Assembly (NCBI RefSeq): GCF_003590095.1
Contig: NC_039478.1
Span: 2,914,001 to 2,978,000 of the forward strand
Length of the DNA stretch: 64,000 bases
Source of the DNA: Trichoplusia ni
Lineage: Eukaryota; Arthropoda; Insecta; Lepidoptera; Noctuidae
Direction of reading: 5' to 3'
Shown: piece by piece, positions 46,601-60,117 of the stretch
Layout of the letters: every line of letters starts with the position of its first letter
Position numbering within the stretch: the first letter of the stretch is position 1
The notes under the pieces: model-generated
The model's database searches: none
What the model was told of the DNA's origin: nothing
The model's input: the letters and a program-made list of their open reading frames with translations, nothing else
Translations under genes and position numbers: made by a program

Positions 46601-49600
46601 GTCATTTATTTTGTCAGTCCGATAGGTCGTCACATTAGCACGCATTTTTTGGAGCTTGTTGTAGTCACCGTTTCTTATTTGACTTTGCTGAGAACAAATG
46701 ACGCAAAAATCTGGAAATTGACGTTATTCTGTCGTAAAATCGGCTTCGCATAAAAATCTATTGTCATTTAACTTTTTCTAAATAGCGGTCGGTTCTTGAT
46801 CAATTTGAAGGGAATATACTGCTGATTATTGAATATTTACAATGTAGGTACGTTTCAAAACTCTGGTGACGGCATTTCGTTTTTATTTGTTTTTCTTTTT
46901 AAGAATAAATCAATTTTTGTTCTGATAGACACAAATAAAATGAATTAGCATGTCGAATTTATTGTTGTAGTTAAACAAAATATAACTTATTTAGAAAATA
47001 AATGTCAGTAGCTATTAAAATATACCATAATCGATATAATTTAAAATTAAATGTATTTTAATGAATAACGAATATTTAAGTTACTACGTCATCAATTAAT
47101 AGTATCTATCAAATGTATTTATTTTAGGTAAAAATAGTTTAATTTTGGTGTTAAATTTACAATTTAGTTATACCCGAGACATTCCGTAGAGTACGCACGA
47201 TAAAAAAATATCATACCTAATATAAAATAAAATAAAAATTGAAAATAACTTTAATGGAATACATAACATCATGCTTAATATAAAAATTGAAAATAACCTT
47301 TATGAAATACATATAAAAGACCATAATTGTAGTTAAAATTCGATTTAGAGAAAAAATAAAACAGAAAATAATTCACACCGCTGCCGCTGACAAAAATGAT
47401 TTTTATTTCTTGTGTGAATATGATTTTTATCAGCGATAATCGCCAGTAAAAATGAATTTCATTTTTGGAATGTCTGTAGTTAAGTTCATGTAAGTGTAAT
47501 CGTGTCATCAATGTTTAGATATATTAGATTATTTGCTCTATATGTGTTCTATCGTGCAGACATTTTAGTGAAACAACACTTATACTCACACACACATAAC
47601 CAGGTCGAAACGGGCTATTCCCTTTTTATTTTGTAATTAATCATTCATGTGCATATTTACAAGGAAGCACCCATACAACGTGTAACAAAAAAACGTCTTC
47701 CTATAAAAAAATCACATCATCTTTTTATCTACTATCCGAATAGACTAATATTTTAGTATTTTTTTCATTTTTTATTTAAAATTTGTCTGGAAATTTCTGT
47801 TACACGTTGTACATCTCAAAATATTTGTATTTTTTATAAACAAAATAACAAGCTGTTATATCAAATCACATAGCATAGATAAGATTGATTCATTTTTAAT
47901 GAGTAAATCATATTATAGTAGCAACATAGTAGTTTTTATAAGATGCGAATCAATCTAGTCTTAAATACCAAATACTAACGCTGTTATCATGATAAATAAT
48001 TGTATTAATATATTATGTATTTAACTCATTCAACGACCAACATACTATGAGGCTAAAACATAGTATTTATCATATAGTTATATTCTTAGTGACGAACGAA
48101 TATTGAAACAGGAACTGTAATATTTGTAATTTACAAAATGGCCGACTCAACTTAGCACATTCGCAAAATTTTGCTTGAATACACACGTTGACTATTATTT
48201 TATTTTAATTACATTTTGCAATTCATTACTGCGTGCATTGTTATTTCTTGATTCAATTCAATAAATGTTATTATGTACAGCTTAATACAGTAAATTTAAA
48301 CGAAAATAATAGGCAACGTGCTTTAACTTTCTATGTCAAAATGTTTAAAATCGAATTTCGTTTATGTGTAACTAAAAAAACTCGAAATAATAGAACGCAA
48401 CTTAATTTTAAGACGCCTCTCAATATCTTCGTATCCATTTTTCTACTTTAAAGTGAAAAAAACACTATAAGAGTTAATTACGTCAATCTATCGATACTTT
48501 AAGTGCGAAAAGCAGATGACAATCTTAAAATTTAGTTGTGCTACAGCCACTTAAAAACATTTTAAACTCTGATTGTATACTACAACTGATTTTGTAATTT
48601 ACGTTTTGATTTTGTATTGTACGTTTTAAGCACTTGCACCAAACTAACGAAATATTTAGTAAATCATGCTTTATATATATAAGTCAAAGCTTTACATGAG
48701 AGCTAAGCTCTCTATAATATACATAATATTATATAATGTACGAAGATAAAAGATAAATTGTAAGACCATACATTATTTTATCTTTTTATGAATTATTTTT
48801 ATTGATATACATTTACTAATACGGTTTGTACGTAATTTTTATAAGGACGGATAGTGGTGATGCTGTTCTAGTAGCATTTCGTACTTCATTTTCAATTTTA
48901 CAATTACATTTTTGTCTACATCAACAATTTTCACAAATCACCTTAATGTTTACAGAAACGAGTCAAGAAATCTACAACCATTTGAATTACAGCTGTAATA
49001 TAACAAAAAAAAATCCGTAATTTCTACCAAAACAACTGCTTCACACAAAAAATAATACAGTAATATGCTAAAATTGCTTCAGTTAAGTTGTCTTTACAAT
49101 TTACTTAATACCATTGAAATATTCTCGATACGAAAGCTACTAGGACCGCAGCACCAACAAAGAAGTGTATTTTTGGATCGACGTGTTTTATAACATGGTA
49201 GACTTTTGGATGATGCGACACTGACTAGTCGCATCATACAATGTTGATAAGAGCTTGGATAGTGCTAACGCAAGTAGGTTAAGTCATGAGGCCAGTCCCA
49301 TGAGACTGTGGCGTCGAAGGTACCGGCTAAGCAAAGAAACACACAAAAATCTGTTAAAATAAATCCTTTTTGTTATTAAAAATCAATGTACATCATGTTT
49401 TTTGTTTGTAATTTAGATACAATCTGCCATCCAGGCCATGGTCTCAACATGTAACAACATATTTGATGTTATTTTTTAAATAAAGTCTTTTTGAAGTAGG
49501 ATTTTGTGATTTTTATTCCTCCCCCATGTACTCTATACAATGCTTTATTAATTTTTAATGAATTTAGTATTAAACTATGTATTTAGCATGCAAAAATCAG

Positions 49601-52600
49601 AACGGCGTGAAGTGGACTGGAGGCAAAACCGTTTTGTCATTTATTTTGAAGCTAAATTACTATTTCTAAGTAAATGTTGCATACATATAGTCCAAATATC
49701 AATTCCAATATGATCCAACATTCATTATTATCAAACTGTCAGTAATTTAGATGAAAATGGAAGTTTTAAAATCAACCTCCAATCTGTGTTCCATCTCCCT
49801 CACAGTCTATACTTTATACATATAGCTATGTTTTTGCCTCACAATTGTATAAGTACTATACGTCGTCTGTCAGACTGAAGTTCCTTCGGGTCAAAATATC
49901 TCGTCCTGTGTAACTCTGAATGTTGGCTAACCTGTACAGCTTACTTTTCATTGGCTATTCGAATGACCGATCAAAACCGAGATTTCGTTCACCTATATTA
50001 GTCGATTCATCACGTCATAATAAGTAATTATAAATAACTACGAAATATTAAAGAGAACATGTTTTGGAACCTCCAAAAAAGTTCATAGAATTTTATTGTT
50101 TGTTTAATATTTGGTCATTTAGTCGAATAAAAACTGTGAATAGTTGATTTTGTTTACGTCCGCTTGACAGCAGAGGGCGCTTCGACCGAGAAACCTTAAA
50201 ACAATATTGATTTTTTAGCACATGCGCTGTTGAGCTCGTGGCACCGGTTTCTAGAATTGCACCGAACAAAGAAAATGAATTCCGAGAATAGAGATGCTAT
50301 TTATGATGAATATATGGAACAGAATGACCTATATAAATATTTAACGATTATTAACATACCCCAATGATATACTTCGCTAATATAAGTGTCACTTTACAAA
50401 AAGGCGCTTTTTTTGAAATCTTGAAACTGTAGATTGACATCCAAATCGGGACTTAATTCTTATTATTTTGAGCTTAAGTCTTGAATACGTGTTAGTATCC
50501 TTACCTAACACTTCTTAAAGATGAAATTGTTATTCTTACGACTTAACTTTGTTGCCGCTTAAACACCATATGGCACCGTAGTACATTCTTTCATTGTTTT
50601 AAACTTCTAACGAGTACGCCTTAAGGATTTCGGTTCGATTCCCGCCACACAAGTACGTGTGTCCGAACAAAAATTGTTCGGTAGACATAATCTAGCCTCA
50701 CGGTGGTTTTTGCTTTTTGTAAAGAACTTAGTGTTGCCTTAGAGCTTGGTTTCATGATATATTGACGAAATTCGATGTTACTAAAAATAAATATGTTAAA
50801 AAATTGAAATAAAATAAGTGGATTGAAGAAAAATTTACATTTAAATAGTAAAATCGTACGTTTGACTTAAAACATTGATTCTGTATAATAAAAATATTAT
50901 TAAGAATTTAATTTGGTACAATCTCGATCATATGCGGACCCCGGCGTAGATCTATGAGACGGAAACTTAAAAAAATGCTCATAACTGCGCATAGCTAAAC
51001 TTTTTTTACACAAATCTTTGATGAGTAGATGTAAAATGCTCAAAATTTCATATTACGCTGTACAACTCACAACGTTAACGTAATAAGCGATTAGAAAATG
51101 CTTTTAATCGAATAGCTTTTAAAATACTCGTTCGAATGTACTTGCACAGGCAGCTAATAAAGCTAAAAAGGTTTTCTCACTAATTGACACATTAATAGAA
51201 TTTTGCACGACCGCGTTCTGGACTTTTCTAAAGGATATTAAGTTGTATCTGGGCGGAAACGCGGCGAGATTGCAGCCGACGGGAATAGGCGCTGAAAAAA
51301 AAATTCTACTCTTGGTTAGGTATCGACACTTGGGTTTACGAATTAACAGTGGAATTTTTAATAAATAAAAAAGTGAAATAAAGAGTCATATGTTCGAAAT
51401 TAAAAATCATGGCTTATTTTATGGTATGATTTTTTTTACCTTGAGAAATAATAATAGTTTAATAATTCACATGCAATAATATAGTGCGGTATACTCAGTA
51501 TTCACCTATAAAATATTTTTCAGTTGGGGTGTTATTTTTTTTTGTTCGTGTCTCAAAATTCTGGGCTTAAGTAATTAAATCTATTCTATCATAAATTTAA
51601 AATCCTCTTCGTAGGTATCAATTTGGCAAAGTTTATAAAGTATACACCCGAAAAAACTTTTTAAAATCTTGACGAGTTTTGACTGACTTTTCTCAAGTCC
51701 AGGTTATAAATAGCCATTTGAATATACCACAAAATTATACCCACGTTCATTTTAAATATATATTCAAAGTTTCATCACAATCGGTTATAATTAATGGGCC
51801 AAAAAATGAGTTATAAGATTCGACGACACGGATTTCGCGACTGATAAAGAGATTTAAAAAAAGAAAATTGAAAATACTGGCAAACTGGTCAGTGACAATG
51901 ATCTCAAAAGCATATTTAGAATATAACAGAACAACAAAGGTTTAAAGTCAATAAGAACTCTTTTACAAATTACAACAAAATTAAAAAACATCCCTAAACT
52001 TTTGGATGTCGAATTCATCACACTGACAGACGACATAAGTACATTCTTGTGCAATCTTTATTAATTTTATCCCTCTGCGGTTGCTAGGCAACGAGTTTGC
52101 CCAAAAAGCTTTGACGATGGTCAAAGAGAGGGGCTCGCGTCAATGTTGTAATGCAAGGGGTGGCTTAGTGTACGTACCTATTACGAATTTTGATAATTAA
52201 TAGGCTTGTAGAATCGTTCAAGTTTTTTAATTAATAATCCGGCACCCCATCTGCTATGAATCTCCTTTGTCTCATTATTCTTGCTAATGTGTATTACAAC
52301 TATAAGAGTGTGATAGATAGGTAGAAAAGTGTGCATGCTGTAGGTACGTAAATAGAAAATTACCATCAGCAGTATAAAAAAAATCAACGACTTTGTCCCT
52401 AAGTACAGTTATCAAAGTCTATACTTTGTAATATTTATGAAACATAATTAAAATTGAGTTATCTTTAAAACTTTTAAATATTACACGTTTTCTCTATCAC
52501 CTATACTTAAAACGTAAAAGTGTTAAACGCAATTAGGGATCCTTTTTTTGTTGAAAAATAAATAGTGCTCATTTGGCTTCTCATTTAGAAAACCGGTCAA

Positions 52601-52624
52601 ATGCCAACCAGTCTCGCGACACAG

Positions 52625-53062
52625 AGGGTTCCGTACAAATACGCTAAAGATCAAAAGAGACAAATCGGTTGGGAGCGAACTAATCGGTTAGATAAAAACA
52701 CATTTCTTGGTATTCACCCTGAAGTTTATTTGTCACCCACACGTTGCTTAACCGCGTTCGATTATTAGTAGTTGTTGTAGCAGAAATATATCAAAATTTC
52801 TAGCTATAATATAGAGCGTGCTGTCTTGCTGCCGGTCACACAAACGATTTGACATATAGTTTAACTCATCTTTGCGCAAGCCACAATGTGTGCGTAACTC
52901 TTATTGACATAGTACAGTGACGTCGCGTTATAACACAGCTTTAATTTTCGGGTCACTGTCACACAAATCAGAACTTCGATTGCTTGACACGGCGCCACGT
53001 GCACAGATAAGTTGAACTATCTGTAATAGGGTTTAATTTCTACCCTTTAGGTACGGAACCCT
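52625..53062. mobile_element. MITE-like element with 12-base terminal inverted repeats
   Basis: AGGGTTCCGTAC at 52625-52636 and its exact complement GTACGGAACCCT at 53051-53062 bound a 438-base segment without an ORF. Such ends are common in lepidopteran DNA transposons. No clear target-site duplication is visible. Confidence 0.6.
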
Positions 53063-53329
53063 AGAAACAACCAAAACAGCAGGCGGCAAATAGGAAATTG
53101 AATAAAGTCTGTTTATTTTTCTTAAAAAATTTTTCACTAACATTTAACGTCTGAGTAAAACCTCTTTGATCTGCAAATTCAATCGAAGCCACTTTGAAAA
53201 ATTGATTATGACTCGCAGACTTAAGATGTGACGGCCTTAATTTATTTTACTTAGGGTTTTACTTTTATATTTCAAAGTGCCGTAGTGCTAATTTGTTTTC
53301 TTTTTAAAGCCAAACACAAAAAGACCGCA

Positions 53330-53560
53330 ATTTTAAGATTGAAGTGTCTGTCTGTACGTCAGGTTCTCTCTGTCTATGGCATTATACCTCCCGAACGGAT
53401 TGTGGGATTTTAATTTAGTTTGTTTTTTATTAAAGGTTAATTATGAGTGAGTGGTCTTGGCCATGCTTGATGAAAATCGGTCGAGCCATTGAAAAGTTAT
53501 GGAGGGGTGAACTTATGGGAGCTTCAACGCGGTACTTACGGTATTTTTTTTCTTGTTCAC
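53330..53560. repeat. Probable dispersed repeat fragment
   Basis: The phrases CCTCCCGAACGGATTG and GAAAATCGGTCGAGCCATTG are of the kind found in repeated elements of moths. It lies just after the MITE-like element. The call rests on general recognition, with no second copy in this window. Confidence 0.4.
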
Positions 53561-55169
53561 AATTTTAAGTATCTAGAATCAGATAGATAGTTCTAACCGC
53601 CTAGATAGAGATCTAAGTATAACATAGACCTGCCTCATATTCGTAATATTTTAAAACGTTGTCATGTCATTTCCTGTTTGTTAACAGCATTCAAAATAAT
53701 ACTAATACTGCAATACATTTGTTAATAATTCGTACTATTGTATCAAATAGCGTAAGTCCGACTGACAATCCGATTGACTCTTCCGTTATTGGCTTATTAT
53801 TATAATTTCATATGATTTTGAATACTGATTGCTTTGCTATTTTAAGCTGTTGTTCTATATCTAAATACTATTGTATAAATATTTATTTGTAGAGATTCCC
53901 TTATGGAGTTTTCATGTCGGTTCTTCTCCAAAGGGACTCAGACCGAGTTCAGGCACGGTTTTTAACCACGTATTACTGATAATTGTTAAAAGTGCCTAAT
54001 AACGACCTATTTGAAATAAAACCTTTTGATTGCGGTCCATCTAATTCCTGATATTAGCATTAGCCTCTTTAGCATAGAAAATCACAACCTTTAAAACACT
54101 GTAGTTTTTTTATAATTTGTATCATTTACTTCCCCTATAAATCCAAAATCTCAATAAAACCAGAACGCCAAACAACAAGGAACTCCAAAAATGATGTCCC
54201 CCTACTAATGAAATAAATCCCCTGTACCAAGCGTTCGTCCCTAATTATCGTGAAACTCCACACCGCAGACAGCCCTCATATCTACATCTTGTTATAACAA
54301 CATTCGATAATACGTTAGGCTGGCTTTACAACACGGCACTGTTGTGGCCAAACTCCCACCTGCCACCTTAGATAACGGGACATGTAGGAATGTCGGAAAG
54401 TGAAATCAAAATATTAACAGTTATTGCCAGCAATCGGGAACTTATGTCTTGATAACGGTGTTTATTAAGTACTTGAAAGCTTTATAAAGGTGCAATAAGT
54501 GAAAAATAGCAGCAACACCCCCAATTGAGAGGGTTAGTTATACAATTTTCGTTGGCAATTGCGATTGATTTGTTTTTGAGAGGTGAATAGTAAAGTCCTT
54601 TGCCAGTTTTTAGGGTTGTTAAGAAATAGGTTTAATGATGAAAAGCCTTATTGAGTCCATGCGCTAAAATATTGGTTGGATTTAATTATTTTCAAGTAGG
54701 TTTGCTTTTAAACCAAGTGTCAGTTTGAAGTCACAAACAACGTTCTTTGCCTGCCCCTTAAAACACTTTGTATTCAAATTGTTTTGTACAAAGTGCACCC
54801 CGCATATCTGACAAGAAAAACAGTTACAAAATACTTTCTTTCGACCACTTAAATACTAACTAAATTATCAGTTCTATTTTTTTTTTAAACAATATGTCCC
54901 GTGATCTTTTTTCCACCTCACAAAATGGATGCCGTACCATAAATACTTCATAACCTGCGCCTCTTTTAATTGATTTGGGGTCGTGTTCTGTACGTAGTGT
55001 ACGTGTACTGGTAGCTTAAAAACATTCAATACTCCTTAACTAAATAGTACTCGTATGTATATCAGGGGCCCGCGACGGGAAGATAATTGGACTGGGGTGG
55101 GACATACGATGCTTTCAGTCTGAGATTAATACGTTTGACAGACGGACAGTTCAATCCTATTATAGTCTA

Positions 55170-55417
55170 CTAGCTGTTGCCCGCGACTTCGTCCCCGTGG
55201 ATAGAAGATATAAGTTATGCTTTGTACCTGCCCTGTTTTTTTCACATTTTCCATTGTATCTTCGCTATTATAAGTCGCAGCGTGATGGTTTATAACCTAA
55301 AGCCTTCCTCGATGAATGGTCTATTCAACACAAAAATAATTTTTCAATTTAGACCAGATTAGCGCGTTCAAACAAACAAACAAACAAACTCTTCAGCTTT
55401 ATATATTAGTATAGATT
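55170..55417 (+). repeat. LINE-tail-like dispersed repeat, copy 2
   Basis: Same orientation and nearly full-length match to 23902-24150, with small indels: an extra AGA near the start, a deletion near the end, and one more CAAA unit. The ORF-like stretch inside it is not a gene. Confidence 0.75.
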
Positions 55418-58196
55418 TGACTATATTCTATGTATAAACTCAATCATTAACTAAACGTCACAGTCTAGTGGGTTTCCCTTTGATATTAATCGGATTCGAA
55501 AAATTGTTTTGATATCAAAGGATCCTATGTCCTATTGATTGAATTTCATAAAAAAAATAATCGAAAAAGTAAAATAAATGGACGAACACGCGTGCATAGA
55601 GCCGTTTTCGTAATCCTTTTTAAATATTGTAAGGATTATCATCACTAAAAGCTTTCAGACTAATCCTGCCAGCTTCGATACCATGATGTAGATGGATTGG
55701 GACACACGGTACTCCATGCCCGTTACTCGGATTGGATTTCTAGTGTGGACGGGTTTAATGGAATTTCTGCCAACGGCCGATGCTCGATGGCGTATAGGAT
55801 ACTTTCCATCCTGCGTCGCTCCCTAGAGAGGTGAATACGAATGGAGTTGTATCCGAAAGTTAATTAAGCATATAAGTTTTGTGTATGGAGATTTAGATTT
55901 AGCAATTTTCATATTGCTCTAGTCTTAAAATTTGTTCTGCTTTATATGGTCCGATATTGATAGCAATTTTAATGTCGTGTGATATTGTTTAATTATTTAA
56001 TTTATAATATTTTCATCTGTTTAAATTGTATCCAAAACATATTGTCTAGTGCTGTTGTGAAAATTCTTTATTCAATTAATTAACTTTTACTTCTATAATT
56101 TGCAGTATGATTTTTTGAATAACAACCCAATAGCAGAGAGCTGTATTTTCATAGGTAAATAATCATTTTCTTCAATTTCCACTTTATTTAATTTTCCTTT
56201 TCATTTGATCTATTTTCCTTCTACCTTGAATCTAGAAAAGGAGATTGAAAACTCACTCAGTGAAATTTAATCTGAAATACTTTTCCGCCGAGCCAGGCCT
56301 TACCAATAAATGATGTAAATCCGGTATCCGTCTTCTATTTTTAGCACATTTTAAATAGAAGTTTGTTTCCTGGTGGATGGAAAAATAAAATAATGGAAAC
56401 CGGGGCTCGTTATTGAAAACAAGTGTATCAAACATTTACCCTCGAGATTGCTGAATAATTGAGTCTGTTTTAATCAATGGATCTTTAGATGACCGCAAGA
56501 CTGATTAGGTCGTGGTTCAGTCATTGTTTAATGAAATTCACAGCATTCTCATCTGAGCAATGCGTTATTATAACTTGAAAATTTGCAGACAAACCGTCGT
56601 TATTACTTGATCCCTTCAAATTCCATAGCTCCGTAGATTAATGCAGTTCCCTGCCAATTTACCTGTTTTCCGGTTCCCTGAAACAAAGCAGACAGGCTGC
56701 GGTATCGGTAATTAAAACTAAATCAAACGCTAACTACAAGTCTGGGAACAAAGTTAAAATTTAATCCATACTTTGGCGAGAGGCAGCTAATATTAAATTA
56801 ACTTTGAGTATTGAGTTTAGATTCGCGTATAAGCAAAATTAATTTTGAGGAATTTCATTGGTTTTAAAATTGAAAAAGCTTTTGCAATATTATGATCTAC
56901 TTGTAACTTGTTCTTTACAAACTATTTTTAATATATCTTCTCTCAAGTATATTGAAAAACAACATTTACAGCTTTTAAACGGGTTTATTTTACTCATGCT
57001 ATTAATCCTTATCAAAATTAATTATTTCATCACTATGTACAGTTAATGTAGATAATTTTTAAATTTTAAAAAATTAAAAAAATTAAAAAAAAAATTAATT
57101 TACAGCTTTGGATTTAGGACTCTGTTTTGAAAATTAAAATCAGATTTAACGCATCGTTGGATTCGAAAAGGTCCTAAAATTAAATTTTGGTTTCATTACT
57201 TACGCTGCTGACTCTCCTCGCTCCCCACACATTAGGGTCTATCTATAGGGTCAATTATGTACATGGTCAAATACTGAACCCCTTAGAAAGCGTCTGGTTG
57301 CGTCACTATCGATCTTCCTTACCAAATGTACCTGACGGCGAGATCAGAACGACGTAATTGTATTCACGTACTTACAACATCACCAATAGTCAAGTGTAAT
57401 TTCACCAATCTTTATTGTTAGTAAAAGGCTCAATATGAAAATGATATTACGTTTCGATAAGTAACGAGATTTTTCCTGTTATCTTCGTACATTCGAAAGT
57501 TTCCTATCAAGGGTAACGTTTTCCGAAATGTCACTGGGGTAGCGGGTCAGATTATCTTAATCCATATACTTCGCTCATAGAGGGTGTTTGGAGGAACACT
57601 TAACGTAGTTTTCAGAATTTGTATGGGCACAGTAAAATAAAAATAACAGAACATTGTCTGGAAACTGGAGATAAAATTTATGCAGATTATGATATTTCGA
57701 TCATGCTTTGTTACGAATGACTTTCGACAGAGTTTCTCCAACCTCTTGAGTTTTTAATGGAGGCAAAATTGGGTGCACGTAATCATCGTTAAAGACACAG
57801 GTTTTTGTATTGCTTTAATTATTCTGGTTTTTTTTTTTCATTTTTGATAATGTTGTAATAAAATTAATCAGGTAATTTTACCAGTAGGTACTTTATCTTA
57901 AGTCTTGGTGATCAGAGAACGTTTATAATTCCCTGTAATAATTCTCTAAGCCATAAGTTTACCTAATACCAATAACTAATATTCTAATATTAACTAGCTC
58001 TGGTAACTAGTGGTGAAAGTTTGACTTTACAAGTTGTTGGAGTAGTCTCGCTCAAAGAGGATTATTGACCGCAAGCAAATGGAATCTAAAGTTAATGTTC
58101 GGTATCCTATAAGTACTCGTTGGAATATTTAGTTGCTTAAAAGCAAAGTCCGAAATCTCAGGTTAAACTATATCATGTTAAAATTATTATATATTA

Positions 58197-58410
58197 CTAG
58201 CTTTTCGCCCGCGGCTTCGCCCGCGTCGAGATCGGTTATATCGCGTTTCCAATAGAACTCTTCAAATGTCTGGGATAAAAACTATCCTATGTTCTTTCTT
58301 AAAGTTAACTCTACCTCTGTAAAAAATTTCGTTAAAATCAGTTCAGTAGTTAAGACGTGAAAGCGTAACAAAAAGACAGAGTTACTTTCGCATTTATAAT
58401 ATTGGTAGGG
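58197..58410 (+). repeat. Related LINE-tail-like repeat
   Basis: It starts CTAGCTTTTCGCCCGCGGCT and ends near TTATAATATTGGTAGGGA. It contains the phrase GTTAAAATCAGTTCAGTAGT, common to lepidopteran non-LTR tails. It is a different subfamily from the two copies above. Confidence 0.65.
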
Positions 58411-58887
58411 ATTTATTTATTTAATGTCTTATAATAAAGTTATCTTTTAAATTAATAAACATTATCTGGTTCTTAGTATTTTACTCATTCTAGTAAGTTT
58501 TATAGGTAGACTAATGAGCATTTATACATAGAATTTGTTGAGTGTAGTGTACTGAGTGTATATAACCTCTTTTTATTAGATTTTGTTTAGTAAACTGCCC
58601 TTTTGTGTTTGTTCGTGACTTAGCTCAAATTGTGCAAATATATATCTATTGGTAATCAATGTAATATTAAAATAACATGGAGCTGATCTGATGCTAGAGC
58701 TGAAAGATGACCACAGGAAGTCTACTATAAAGCGAAACTTGGATTCGATTCAATTGTTTTGACAACTACCTACGGAGCATACAAAATAAAATGTTTTAGC
58801 TGTAACTAGTTGTTTCTAGATACACCAAAAAAATCACATTTCATATTATAACCCTTTATCAGTTTTTTTAAAACTTTGCTAATAGTC

Positions 58888-58992
58888 AGTTCGGCTCGCG
58901 ATCCCGCCGCGTCTGCTCATGATTAAGTACTCCGGTTGGGTCCGAAACTAGTCGGGCTACCCCGATAAATACGCGTGAGTAAACCGTTACAT
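58888..58992. repeat. Probable dispersed lepidopteran repeat fragment
   Basis: A G+C-rich block with TCCGGTTGGGTCCGAAACTA and ACCCCGATAAATACGCGTGA stands out against the AT-rich surroundings and has the look of a common noctuid-type repeat. There is no second copy in the window. Confidence 0.4.
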
Positions 58993-59310
58993 CATTTAAT
59001 AATGAATCATTCTCACGACAGTTACTATCAAAAAACACTACAGGTAAATGTTTAACTGGTACCCGTTACACTAAACAAACACACACACATGCATCCAGCC
59101 TCATTATGGCTACTTAGCGATCCAACAATACACCACAACTGTTAGAATCGTCAAACTGCGAAACGATTACCCATATAACAGCTATCATTAACTTAACAAA
59201 GGCTTATGACGTTCCACACCGTTGACGGGTGAAAATTATCACTCCACAATTGCCAACATCGCTGTAATAAGAGAAATTCGCATTTGTTTCCCTTTCCTCG
59301 CTTGTATATA

Positions 59311-59317
59311 TATAAAG
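59311..59317 (+). promoter_or_regulatory. TATA box of the secreted-protein gene
   Basis: TATAAAG, at the end of an alternating TATATATA run, lies about 40 bases upstream of the ATG at 59352. Transcription from it would start near 59340, after the ATG at 59328 but before those at 59352 and 59355, which is why the later start was chosen. Confidence 0.5.
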
Positions 59318-59351
59318 ACTCGTTTCTATGTCCCATACTTTTGTTGCATTA

Positions 59352-60117
59352 ATGATGTTCGGGAAACTGGTGGTAGTTGTGCTCATGTATGGAGTATGTG
59401 TGTTTGGGGGTATACCAAATAGGGGAGTCTCGTTTGCTAATCGAAGGAGTTCGAAATTGCAGGATGTGTCTATTGATCAATCGTTCTGGCCGCAACGACC
59501 GAAGGAAAGTCGATGTAAGTATTTGAAATAGGAAGGCGTTTTTTTTTAGTCAGCCAGTCCTTTTTCACATTGAGTATTGCAAGTTTTCTGGAATCGTAAT
59601 TGGTTTTATTTAACTTGCTAAGTTAAATAGTTTGCGTTCACAAGCGTCGGTATTCTAGGAGTAGATGTTATTAAAAGGAAATTTATTTAGCCACTGCGAG
59701 TAAATCAGCTTTGCGAGTTTATTTTTTAAAGTTATTATGTTTCAATTTAAGTTTTTTTCAAGGGTAATATTTGCATACTTAATTACAGTTTGATAAGACA
59801 TTCTATCGTTTGTAGTTTGTAACTTTTAAAGTTTAAGTTAATCTCATGTTGCTTGTAACTGTAGAATTTTAAAAAGATATGCTATTTCTGTTCTATTTCC
59901 AAAAAAATCTTACTTACATCCTAATGTTTTTACGAAAACTAAAGCTTACTTTCCCTCGTCCTAGTTCTATCACTATTCACCGTAGTGACGTTTCCCAACG
60001 GGGCCTGCGCGGGTGCATCGGGAGACAACGGTACCTGCATGACTGCGCGCGAGTGTACCGCGAGGGGGGGCTCCGCTAACGGTTACTGCGCTAATGGCTT
60101 CGGGCTGTGCTGTATCT
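59352..60117 (+). CDS. Secreted cysteine-rich protein, CUB-family-like, first two exons (partial)
   Basis: Exon 1 (59352-59514) encodes a clear signal peptide (MMFGKLVVVVLMYGVCVFGG) and a basic spacer, ending one base into a codon at GTAAGT. Exon 2 (59965-60117, after CGTCCTAG) continues in phase with FLSLFTVVTFPNGACAGAS, then GTCMTARECTA, GYCANGFGLCCI: six cysteines. It ends at GTAAGT, again one base into a codon. This FPNxxC...GxCxxGFGxCC pattern is known at the N-terminus of a family of secreted insect proteins that usually continue into a CUB domain. The rest of the gene is not found before 64000 and probably lies beyond the window. The role is unknown. An in-frame ATG at 59328 is the alternative start. 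Confidence 0.75.

Larger units (their letters stand above)
46601..59303. other. Intergenic region, repeat-rich
   Basis: No convincing gene in 12.7 kb between TrpA1 and the next plus-strand gene. It contains the MITE-like element, LINE-tail-like copies and a possible tRNA-like or SINE piece near 50580-50700 (GGTTCGATTCCCGC resembles a polymerase III B box). Two small coding possibilities (49417-49479 and 50275-50367) are treated as findings. Confidence 0.7.

Noticed and set aside
55177..55362. Sixty-one-codon open frame
   Set aside because: It lies inside a LINE-tail-like dispersed repeat.
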